A stretch of 6,749 bases of DNA from Chloroflexota bacterium. Lineage in GTDB: Bacteria > Chloroflexota > Dehalococcoidia > JACQGW01. The position numbers and the translations under genes were made by a program. The stretch is from assembly GCA_016199325.1 (NCBI GenBank), contig JACQGW010000301.1:1-6749 (forward strand). The letters run 5' to 3'. Positions 1-5,926 of this stretch are shown piece by piece. Position 1 is the stretch's first letter. Every line of letters begins with the position of its first letter. The notes under the pieces were generated by a model. The model searched no databases. It was not told the origin of the DNA and saw nothing but the letters and a program-made list of their open reading frames with translations.

Positions 1-1
1 C

Positions 2-892
2 AACCCCGCCTTCTCCGCCGCCGCCGAGCGGACGCCGGCCGAGGTCGTGGCCTATCTGCGCGGCGCGCTGCCGGCCTATCCCGGCAGCGGCCCCGACGCC
101 CTCTTTGGCTTCTCGCCGAGCAACATCGTCGAGACGATGGATACCGTCGTGCTCGACCGCGTCCGGGCTATCCAGGGCGACGCCGGTCTGATGCGCGTCC
201 ATCGGACGATCGCTCAGGCCATGCTCGATACGCTGCGCGATCTGTATGGCAATCGACCTGTCCTGCTCTTGCTGGATGCCGGGCATGGCGGCATTCCGTG
301 GGATGCCGGCTCGGCCGGCACCGAGGCCGGCCACAATCGCGCCGTCGCCGCCATCGTCGCCGAGCTTGCCGAGCGCCAATCGAATGGCTCCGTCCTCATC
401 CGCCGGATCTGGAACGACGCCATCCCGGACCGATTCGGCCTGCCGGCGGACGTGGAGAAGACGATCGTCAGCCGTATCCTGCTCCGCCAGGCCCGCGCCA
501 GCATGCTGGCGCGGGAGGCCGGCGCCTGGAATGCGGCTAATCCGGAGCGCGCCATCGCCGTCCATGAGGTCTCAGTCCATTTCAACGCCGGGTCCAACGG
601 CGCGATGGTCCTCCACCAGGGCGAGACCCTGCCGCCCGCCCACGCCGCGCTGTCGGTCGCCTTTGCCCGCCGCTACCTCGCCGCCGTCGTGCCGGCGCTG
701 AACGCCACCGGTCTCCTGCCGGCGCCGCTCCGCCTCTGGGGCGGCAATGGCCTTCACGACGATGTCATGATGTACCGTCCGGACTATCTCTCCGACGACG
801 ACATCCGCGGCATCACGCTCCGCTACGGCGCCCTCCAGGGCAAAGGCTTCCTCCCGCGCTACGTCGAACGGGTCCTCCGGCTATCGCCCTAG
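2..892 (+). CDS. N-acetylmuramoyl-L-alanine amidase-like protein (amidase_3 fold), 5' end missing
   Basis: The frame is already open at the first bases of the window and reads NPAFSAAAERTPAEVV before the possible GTG at 47, so the gene very probably starts upstream and is cut by the window edge. Counting from the codon at 47, a hydrophobic strand runs into LLLLDAGHGG (about 73-82), followed by TEAGHNR (92-98) and VSVHFNAGS (175-183). These match the three zinc-ligand positions of amidase_3 enzymes: H80, E93 and H178. Such enzymes hydrolyse the bond between N-acetylmuramic acid and L-alanine in peptidoglycan. The usual catalytic glutamate near the C-terminus, in a context like vLvElgF, is not evident; the corresponding part reads DDVMMYRPDYLSDDD. 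Activity is therefore uncertain. The roughly 85 residues before the amidase core match nothing I recognise. No signal peptide can be judged because the N-terminus is missing. The gene is convergent with the CitG-like gene. Confidence 0.72.
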   Translation, partial: NPAFSAAAERTPAEVVAYLRGALPAYPGSGPDALFGFSPSNIVETMDTVVLDRVRAIQGDAGLMRVHRTIAQAMLDTLRDLYGNRPVLLLLDAGHGGIPWDAGSAGTEAGHNRAVAAIVAELAERQSNGSVLIRRIWNDAIPDRFGLPADVEKTIVSRILLRQARASMLAREAGAWNAANPERAIAVHEVSVHFNAGSNGAMVLHQGETLPPAHAALSVAFARRYLAAVVPALNATGLLPAPLRLWGGNGLHDDVMMYRPDYLSDDDIRGITLRYGALQGKGFLPRYVERVLRLSP

Positions 893-930
893 CAGCTTGT
901 CCCCCCGCCACACCACTTTCGCTTGATGCC

Positions 931-1305
931 TAGCGCGGCTCCGATAGACAACGAACCGCCATGACGCCAAGATCGCCTGGGAAGACGCCGAGAATGCCTT
1001 TTGCTGGCTTGGTCAATCCTTTTGTAGGTTGCCGTCAGCGGTGCATCCGGCAAGCTCGTTGCAGGTGGGCTGGCCCCTCCTTGTCATGCTGAGCCGCAGC
1101 GAAGCATCTCCCCGGCTCGACCGAGCAGCGTCCGGGAGATGCTTCGCTGCGGCTCAGCATGACGGACGGGGGCTCGTCCAGAGCTGCGAGTGACTTGCCG
1201 GATGCACCACGAGAAAGGATTGCCCAGACGACCGACCGACGTTTTTGGCGTCGCCCCTGGCGGTCTTGGCGTCTTGGCGGTTCGTGCTCGCTCGGCACCG
1301 CTCTA
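931..1305. repeat. Large nested imperfect inverted repeat (fold-back element)
   Basis: The two halves are imperfect reverse complements over about 375 bases. Outer arms 951-977 and 1259-1285 match at 25 of 27 positions; just outside, 931-950 and 1286-1305 match at 14 of 20. Further in, caatccttt (1014-1022) pairs with 1214-1222, and ggtgcatccggcaag (1040-1054) pairs exactly with 1194-1208. The centre is a perfect 30-bp dyad. The pairing offset shifts by about ten bases between the outer and inner blocks, meaning an insertion in the left arm. The right outer arm holds two adjacent copies of gtcttggc. No coding capacity or transposase was seen. It could be a MITE-like non-autonomous element, or a composite of dispersed intergenic repeats. 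Confidence 0.75.
1083..1163. repeat. Perfect 30-bp inverted repeat with 21-base loop; possible bidirectional terminator
   Basis: Bases 1083-1112 (beginning gtcatgctgagccgcagcga) are the exact reverse complement of 1134-1163. The loop is 1113-1133, where a one-base bulge would allow two more G-C pairs. As RNA from either strand this would form a very stable stem. It sits between two converging genes, where it could stop transcripts from both, but there is no adjacent T run typical of intrinsic terminators. REP-like palindromes with this kind of sequence are often dispersed between genes; whether this one is multicopy cannot be seen here. Confidence 0.85.
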
Positions 1306-1315
1306 AGGAGTCGAC

Positions 1316-2203
1316 TTACCCGCCCCCCGGCCCCCGACCCCCACGTTCCAGCAGGTGGAGAAAGATTGCGGCGGTGGTCAGGTCGGCGGTCGTGCCGGGG
1401 TTGAGCCGATTGGCGGGGTCGCGCAGGCGGGCGTCGAGGGTCCGGATGGCGGCCCGACCGGCGGGGGTGTGGACGCCGCCGGCGTCGAGGACCTTGCGGG
1501 CGCGTTCGGCCACGTCGAGCGCCGCCGGCAGGCCGGCCTTGCGGGCGATCAGGCTGTCCGGCACTTCGGCCAGGATCGTCAGGAACGTCTGGACGATGGC
1601 GTCGAGGACCTCGGGCGTTCGGTCGAGCGCCGCGGCCAGCGTCGGCGTGGACAGCCCGAACGTTACGGCGAAATCGGTCGCATACTCGCGAGCGACGCTA
1701 TCCCAGCCGGCGGCCGTGCGCATCGCCTGGAGCAGGGTTATGTCCGGGTCGCTCCGCACGTCGTTCGCCTCCACGCTGCCGAGCCCGCCCGGCGAGGCGA
1801 GCCGGATGGCCGCATAGACGGCGCGGGCGTCCTCGACGGTGAGGTCGCGGAGGACGGCCCGGAGCCGATCGCGCAGCGCGGTCGGCTTCGGGAGCGTGGC
1901 CGCCTTCGCCGGCGGCACCAGCAGCAGGACGATCCCCAGGTTGGTATTCGGCCGAACGACCCGCCGCGTCGCCTGGATTGCCGCCAGCACCGTCTCGCCG
2001 ACGGTCGCGCCGGCCACCTCGCGGAACGCCGGTCCGATGGCCAGCGCGCTGAGCAGGAAGTCCTCGATCCCGGTATCGCTGAAGCGATGGTAGGCCGTCA
2101 CGTTCCCCGGCTTGTGCGCGCTCACTTCGAGCACACACGCCAGTTGCGCGGCCTGTGCCAGCTCCTCGCTCGCCTGAACCGACCAGCATGCGTCACTCGT
2201 CAT
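1316..2203 (-). CDS. CitG/MdcB-family protein (triphosphoribosyl-dephospho-CoA synthase-like), archaeal-type subfamily
   Basis: The 295-residue product matches the CitG family along its length: EVSAHKPGNV (26-35), DTGIEDFLLSA (43-53), NTNLGIVLLLVP (86-97), AIRLASPGGLG (132-142), DSLIARKAG (216-224) and NPGTTADL (268-275). Classical members make 2'-(5''-triphosphoribosyl)-3'-dephospho-CoA from ATP and dephospho-CoA, the prosthetic-group precursor of citrate lyase or malonate decarboxylase. No such partner genes lie nearby. The motif wording is closer to the archaeal-type homologs found in genomes without those enzymes, so the real substrate is open. Start: an in-frame TGA lies at 2207-2209, just upstream, and no alternative start codon follows in the first 15 codons, so ATG at 2203 is nearly forced. 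That ATG lies in a heptamer-repeat array, so residues 1-5 are repeat-encoded and no Shine-Dalgarno sequence is visible. The C-terminus is a low-complexity Gly/Arg tail. The protein looks soluble and cytoplasmic. Confidence 0.85.
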   Translation of the reverse strand: MTSDACWSVQASEELAQAAQLACVLEVSAHKPGNVTAYHRFSDTGIEDFLLSALAIGPAFREVAGATVGETVLAAIQATRRVVRPNTNLGIVLLLVPPAKAATLPKPTALRDRLRAVLRDLTVEDARAVYAAIRLASPGGLGSVEANDVRSDPDITLLQAMRTAAGWDSVAREYATDFAVTFGLSTPTLAAALDRTPEVLDAIVQTFLTILAEVPDSLIARKAGLPAALDVAERARKVLDAGGVHTPAGRAAIRTLDARLRDPANRLNPGTTADLTTAAIFLHLLERGGRGPGGG

Positions 2204-2275
2204 ACGTCATACGTCATTCCGTCATACGTCATCGGCCATGACGAGTGACGCATGACGCATGACGAGTGACGCATG
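2187..2275. repeat. Inverted heptamer-repeat array overlapping the CitG-like gene start
   Basis: The left part is tandem heptamers of the type cgtcata/cgtcact. The right part is the opposite orientation, catgacg/agtgacg. The 17-mer atgacgagtgacgcatg occurs at 2238-2254 and 2259-2275, and its exact reverse complement is at 2187-2203. The array can therefore fold into a hairpin around the cggcc centre near 2233-2237. The left arm includes the start codon and first codons of the CitG-like gene, so a hairpin in its mRNA could sequester the start. Confidence 0.85.
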
Positions 2276-2288
2276 GACCCGGTGTTGC

Positions 2289-2294
2289 AGTATA
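2289..2294 (-). promoter_or_regulatory. Possible -10 box for the CitG-like gene
   Basis: On the minus strand these bases read TATACT, one mismatch from the sigma-70 -10 consensus, and AT-rich in otherwise GC-rich DNA. The position about 17 bases further upstream reads GGTCGG or TGGTCG, a poor -35 match. A transcript from here would start near 2282 and carry the whole heptamer array in its leader. It overlaps the last codons of the upstream gene's region only at its -35 side. This is a weak prediction. Confidence 0.25.
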
Positions 2295-2297
2295 GCA

Positions 2298-3362
2298 CTA
2301 CGGCACCGGCACCGACCACAGGCTGCCGCCGACGCGCGGCAGGTTGCGCACCCGGACGAGGAGGTGCTTCCCCTTCGCCCGCTCGACTGGACCGCGGAAT
2401 CGAGCGTGGACGAGCTGGGCCTGCCCGCCGGCCTTCAGCTCCACCTGGCCGGCGTACTCGGCCCACTCGAGGTTGTAGCTGTTGCCGTCGGCGTCGGCCA
2501 GCGTCAGGTCGTGCTGCGGCGAGAACGAGAAGGCCAGATCGTCGGCGCCGGTGTTGGCGACCGAGAGCGTGATCTCGACACCGCCTGCCTCGGGCTCGAC
2601 CTTCGCCGCGCTCAGGCCGACCGTCAGCCCGGCGCCGCGGGCGACGTCATCGGCGGCCAGGGGGCTGACTGGAGGCTGCGGCAATTGCAGCTCGAAGCGG
2701 GCGTCGCCAAGGCCGGGAACGTCGCCGACCTGGAGCAACAGACGCTCGGCCGCGGCGTTGTCGCCCGAGCCGACGAAGAAGGCGCGGACCAGTCGCACCT
2801 CGCCATCGCTCGGGATGCGCGGCTGGCCGTCGAATTCGGCCCACGCCAGCCGGTAGGGATGTCCGCCGGCATCGCTCAGGCTGAGCGCACGGGTCGGATC
2901 GAATGGAAACGTGAGCTCCTGCTGCTGGAGATTCCGCAGCCGGAGCGTAACCTCAACACCGTTGGCCGCCGAGTTCACGTCGATGCGGCTCACCTCGGCG
3001 GCGGCCTGCGAGCCGGCGACGGGCTGCCCCAGCTCCGGTGGCCGTGTGCTCTGCTGCTCTGCTGTCGCTGGCGACTGCGCCCGACCGGTATCGGCCGCCG
3101 GTCCCGCCGGCATCCGGCCTATCTGCATCGCCTGGTCCGGTGCCGCCGGTGCCGCCGGCGCCTGGCCCGTCTGTGCCGCCTGGTTCGCCGGCACGGCTCT
3201 CGGCGGAGCCGGTCGAGCCACCACCGGCCCCGGCATGAACGCGTCCGGCGATGGGACGATCCCCGCGCCCCCCACCAGCAGCAGGCTGCCGATCCCAAGC
3301 GCCAGAACCAACAATGCGGCCAGCGTGACCGCCCGCATTCCCGAATATCCTATCCGTTGCAC
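2298..3362 (-). CDS. Membrane-anchored protein with Pro/Ala-rich linker and duplicated beta-sandwich domain (DUF4352-like)
   Basis: The 354-residue product begins with a single hydrophobic segment (about 10-33), either a signal anchor or an uncleaved signal peptide; no lipobox cysteine is present. A Pro/Ala/Gln-rich linker spans about 36-122. Two homologous domains follow, at about 124-228 and 246-354, with GVEVTLRLRN (135-144) matching GVEITLSVAN (261-270), YRLAWAEFDGQ (170-180) matching YNLEWAEYAGQ (296-306), and both ending in an LLxxV...P strand. The pattern resembles DUF4352/Ig-like modules on the outer face of the membrane; no catalytic residues stand out. The GTG start at 3362 is chosen because an AAGGAGGG Shine-Dalgarno sits just upstream. 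Methionine 9 is an alternative but would trim the basic N-terminus. The gene stands 78 bases behind the PRC-barrel gene, separated by a repeat hairpin. Its function is unknown, and a role in envelope structure or ligand binding is inference. Confidence 0.8.
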   Translation of the reverse strand: MQRIGYSGMRAVTLAALLVLALGIGSLLLVGGAGIVPSPDAFMPGPVVARPAPPRAVPANQAAQTGQAPAAPAAPDQAMQIGRMPAGPAADTGRAQSPATAEQQSTRPPELGQPVAGSQAAAEVSRIDVNSAANGVEVTLRLRNLQQQELTFPFDPTRALSLSDAGGHPYRLAWAEFDGQPRIPSDGEVRLVRAFFVGSGDNAAAERLLLQVGDVPGLGDARFELQLPQPPVSPLAADDVARGAGLTVGLSAAKVEPEAGGVEITLSVANTGADDLAFSFSPQHDLTLADADGNSYNLEWAEYAGQVELKAGGQAQLVHARFRGPVERAKGKHLLVRVRNLPRVGGSLWSVPVP

Positions 3363-3366
3363 TGTT

Positions 3367-3374
3367 CCCTCCTT
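3367..3374 (-). promoter_or_regulatory. Strong ribosome binding site supporting the GTG start at 3362
   Basis: The minus strand reads AAGGAGGG followed by TGTT and then GTG, a near-perfect Shine-Dalgarno at good spacing. It decides for GTG at 3362 over the in-frame ATG eight codons later. Confidence 0.8.
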
Positions 3375-3447
3375 CGAGTGATGAGTGATGAGTGATGAGT
3401 GATGAGTGGAGAGAACACCCTACTCATCACCCATCACTCATCACTCG
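3375..3447. repeat. Head-to-head heptamer array (agtgatg units) forming a hairpin between two genes
   Basis: The left arm is at least four tandem copies of the 7-mer agtgatg. Bases 3375-3401 are reverse-complementary to 3421-3447 at 25 of 27 positions, with a 19-base loop. The right arm carries the last Glu codon and TGA stop of the PRC-barrel gene. The left arm ends directly against the Shine-Dalgarno of the next gene. Every frame of the repeat meets a TGA within 21 bases, so it cannot be translated through. It may act as an RNA hairpin between the two cistrons. Confidence 0.88.
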
Positions 3448-3959
3448 TAATACAGTGGCTGTTCGGCGACGGGGCCGGCGTCTGGGCCGAGGGCTTCGTC
3501 CGGGATGATGAGCAGGCCGTCGCCGAAGTGGAGCCGCTCGCTCACGAGGATGACGAGCCTCCCGTACGTGCGCTCATCCCGATGCGGCCGATGCACCTCG
3601 TAGCCGACGATCATCAGGCTCAACGGATCGACCAGCGCATCCCGGATCGACCCGACCATCTCGCCACTCGCTGTAACGACACGGGTATGGCTGAGCTGCC
3701 CGAGGTCGGGCAGGTGCCCGAGGCGCTCCGCCGACGCAGCCGAGGCGACCCGGCTCGAGTCGACCCTGATGGCGTCTGCCCCGATGCTCTGAATGAGATC
3801 GGCGGCCGCCATCCAGGGCGGCTCGAAGAACCCGGTCCGAACCTTGAGGCCGGCGATCCTCCCTTCGACGGGGTCCAGGATGACTGTCTGGACCGATCCG
3901 ATCCGGCGGCCACGGGCCAGACAGGTCACCGGTTTCCCCTTCAGCTCAGTTGCCCTCAC
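3441..3959 (-). CDS. Double PRC-barrel domain protein
   Basis: The 172-residue product holds two PRC-barrel-like modules. The first, about 3-68, runs ATELKGKPVTCLARGRRIG through VILDPVEGRIAGLKV to AADLIQSIGADAIRVD. The second, about 88-158, contains TRVVTASGEMVGSIRDALVD, IVGYEV and DGLLIIPDEA. This order of a small beta-barrel, a D-P turn and a terminal 'I..D.I' stretch is typical of the PRC-barrel family. Members bind RNA or proteins (RimM, YlmC types) or occur in the photosynthetic reaction-centre H subunit. There is no signal peptide or membrane segment, so it is probably cytoplasmic. GTG at 3959 is chosen because AGGAGG lies eight bases upstream, inside the end of the preceding gene, which stops only two bases before; translational coupling is likely. 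The final Glu codon and stop lie in the heptamer array. The specific function is unknown. Confidence 0.85.
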   Translation of the reverse strand: MRATELKGKPVTCLARGRRIGSVQTVILDPVEGRIAGLKVRTGFFEPPWMAAADLIQSIGADAIRVDSSRVASAASAERLGHLPDLGQLSHTRVVTASGEMVGSIRDALVDPLSLMIVGYEVHRPHRDERTYGRLVILVSERLHFGDGLLIIPDEALGPDAGPVAEQPLYYE

Positions 3960-3961
3960 GG

Positions 3962-5926
3962 CTACCGCCTCCTATCCGGAGCAGCCGTCTCTCCGGTCGG
4001 CTGGTCTGCTGTTGTGTCGCTCTCCCCGGCGGATCCGCCTGGCTCCGACTCGCCCGCCCCGCCTACGGTGACGGTGAATGTTGCTTTTGCCTCGGCTTCG
4101 CTCGTTCGACCCACCAGGATGAAGCTCACCGCCTCCCGTGCGTTCGCCGGAACGATGTACGGCCCGGCGTCCTGGAAGGCGCCATCGGCGCCGACCTTTG
4201 CCCTGGCGACGGGCTTGCTCTGGCGATCGCCGGCGTAGATCAGCACCTCCTCGCCCGCGACGTAGCCTCGCCCGCTGAACTGGATGGCCGTCCCCGGCGG
4301 CCCTGCGTACGTGCTGAGGACACCCCACGCCTCGGGGGGCAGCACCTCGAATTCGGCGGAGACCGGCGTCCGGCTCTGCTCGCCCCAGGCGGTCAGCTTC
4401 AGCTTGCCCGGCCGCGTCCTCGTCGGGATATCGAAGCTCCCGGCGTCCTTGAATGCGCCCTTCGGATCGACCTCGGCCGAAGCGACCTCCTGGCCGCGAG
4501 CCTGCTCGCCCACGTAAATGCGCACCCGCTCGCCGGCTGCGAAGCCGCCACCGGAGACCGAGACGGCATCGCCCGGCCGGCCGGCGTACGACGACAGGGT
4601 GAACGACGGCGTCATCGGCAGCACGGCGAAGACGATGGCCGTCGGCACCTTGCTCGTCTCGCCGACGACGGTGATGGACTGCTTGCCGGCGGGCGTGCCG
4701 AACGGAATTCGGAAGGCACCGGCCTTCTTGAACGAGCCGTCGTCGTCGGCCTCGAAGGTGGCGACGCGCTGACCGCCCTGAACGTCACCCAGGTAGGCGG
4801 TGAGCTTCTCCCTGCGCGCGTAGCCCTGGCCGACAAAGGCGACTTCGGTGTTCGGCTGGCCGGCGTACTCCGTCAGCTCCAGTTGGGGAGCGAAGGGCTC
4901 CACGGTCAGCGTTGCCGCCACCGCCTTCCCGGACATCTGACCGCGCAGGAAGATCGTGTTCTTCCCGATCGCCTCCGGCGGAAAGCTCAGCACATCGGCG
5001 GCATCCAGGCGACCCCTGCCGTCCGCCCGGACGACTGCGGCCGGTGTGACGGCGTTGCCGGCCTGGTCGCCGGGCTGAGCGTTCAGGTAGACCAGCACCT
5101 GCTCGTCGGGTGCCCAGTCCTGGCCGGAAAGGCCGATGGCACGCTGGGGGGGGACGTTGTAGTTCGAAAGGGTAACCCACGGGTAGAACCCCAGGACCGA
5201 GAACGGCACCGTTGCGGGCGAGCGGCTCTCCTGACCGAGGAAGATGAACGTGTGCTGGCCTTCGGGCGCGAAGGGCACCACCAGGTCCTTGACGGCGACC
5301 TCGCCGATCTCGCCGCCCGTCAGCTCGCCAAGGGGCGCGGCAGCCAGGGTGTCGAAATGGATGCTGACACGCTCTCCTCGGCGGAAGCCCCCGCCGGCAA
5401 AGCTGACGCGGCCGGCGGGCTTGCCGAAGTAGGTCGAGGGCTGGATGTACGGCATCCCTGGAACGATCTCCACGATGCTCTCGGCCAGCAGCCCGGTGCC
5501 GATGGCCCGGATCGGGTACTTCCCGGGCGCCAGGTCCGTCCCGATGGTGATGTTCACGCCGGCAAAGCTGCCGCCCTTGTCCGCGGTCGCCTTGCCGACC
5601 ACTTTGCCGCGGAACTCGACGGCGATCGCCTCACCCTTCTCGAATCCGTAGCCGCTGATGCTGACCACGCTGTTGTGGGTCACCGCGCCGGCGCTGGGCA
5701 GGATGAACGTCTCATCCCGCGTCCGTGGTGCCGGCGCCGCGGCCTGCCTTCCTGCCGGCGCGCCGGGCATCTGGAGCGCCGTCGCCGGCTGCGGCCGGGC
5801 GGCCGGGGAGGCGCCGATGGGTGGCTGCTGGAGGCCTATCGTCGTCCAGACGAAGTAGGCGGCGAGGGCGGCCAGAAGCACAACCCACAGTCGCCGTCGG
5901 AGGCCCTGCAACGCTCGGGCGCCCAT
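3962..5926 (-). CDS. Membrane-anchored surface protein with six tandem Ig/IPT-like repeats
   Basis: The 654-residue product starts with a basic stretch and one transmembrane segment (about 11-30, LWVVLLAALAAYFVW), then a Pro/Ala linker (31-70). Six repeats of about 90 residues follow, at roughly 71-157, 158-246, 247-344, 345-437, 438-530 and 531-623. Each carries a pattern like Y.G.P...v.f.G.Gf..GE.v.iy near its start and closes with a beta strand and a short LP-type linker. Repeats 4-6 are the most alike, for example LTEYAGQP, LSSYAGRP and LSTYAGPP. An acidic Ser/Thr/Gly-rich tail ends the protein. The repeat form suggests beta-sandwich modules exposed outside the membrane, as in adhesins or wall-scaffold proteins; there is no catalytic motif. 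The frame is open up to 6118, but ATG at 5926 is preferred because the transmembrane segment follows it directly and it overlaps the glycosyltransferase stop as TGATG. The upstream 64 codons read through the other gene. Function is unknown; it is possibly a substrate for mannosylation. Confidence 0.85.
   Translation of the reverse strand: MGARALQGLRRRLWVVLLAALAAYFVWTTIGLQQPPIGASPAARPQPATALQMPGAPAGRQAAAPAPRTRDETFILPSAGAVTHNSVVSISGYGFEKGEAIAVEFRGKVVGKATADKGGSFAGVNITIGTDLAPGKYPIRAIGTGLLAESIVEIVPGMPYIQPSTYFGKPAGRVSFAGGGFRRGERVSIHFDTLAAAPLGELTGGEIGEVAVKDLVVPFAPEGQHTFIFLGQESRSPATVPFSVLGFYPWVTLSNYNVPPQRAIGLSGQDWAPDEQVLVYLNAQPGDQAGNAVTPAAVVRADGRGRLDAADVLSFPPEAIGKNTIFLRGQMSGKAVAATLTVEPFAPQLELTEYAGQPNTEVAFVGQGYARREKLTAYLGDVQGGQRVATFEADDDGSFKKAGAFRIPFGTPAGKQSITVVGETSKVPTAIVFAVLPMTPSFTLSSYAGRPGDAVSVSGGGFAAGERVRIYVGEQARGQEVASAEVDPKGAFKDAGSFDIPTRTRPGKLKLTAWGEQSRTPVSAEFEVLPPEAWGVLSTYAGPPGTAIQFSGRGYVAGEEVLIYAGDRQSKPVARAKVGADGAFQDAGPYIVPANAREAVSFILVGRTSEAEAKATFTVTVGGAGESEPGGSAGESDTTADQPTGETAAPDRRR
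3968..3973 (-). promoter_or_regulatory. Ribosome binding site of the PRC-barrel gene, inside the upstream coding end
   Basis: The minus strand reads AGGAGG, eight bases before the GTG at 3959. It is encoded by the Arg codons that end the repeat protein, so ribosomes finishing one gene sit on the start of the next. Confidence 0.7.

Larger units (their letters stand above)
893..1315. other. Gene-free convergent intergenic region, mostly palindromic
   Basis: This 423-base stretch separates the stop codons of two convergent genes. Short frames cross it, including 1035-1298 on the minus strand, but they only read through the palindrome and look like no protein family. Nearly all of it (about 931-1305) is one nested imperfect inverted repeat, described separately. 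Bases 893-930 hold nothing I recognise. No canonical stem followed by a T run was seen, although the central hairpin could end transcription from both sides. Confidence 0.75.

Noticed and set aside
1035..1298. Minus-strand 87-codon frame containing LSRSEASPGRCS...FAAAQHD
   Set aside because: The peptide is the translation of the palindrome itself. Such frames are commonly annotated as hypothetical proteins but simply reflect the repeat.
893..1315. Insertion sequence with terminal inverted repeats
   Set aside because: There is no transposase frame between the arms, and the inner parts pair as well, which fits a fold-back repeat rather than an IS. A non-autonomous element remains possible.
1355..2248. 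+ strand open frame of 297 codons opposite the CitG-like gene
   Set aside because: Its Gly/Arg-rich translation has no family motifs, and the minus strand carries clear CitG motifs throughout.
2187..2275. CRISPR array
   Set aside because: Units are 7 bases in direct tandem with no spacers, and arms are inverted; no cas genes are present.
2259..3395. + strand open frame of 378 codons opposite the duplicated-domain protein
   Set aside because: It starts and ends in the heptamer arrays, and its translation is low complexity with an Arg/His-rich tail. The minus frame has a transmembrane segment, paired domains and a strong ribosome binding site.
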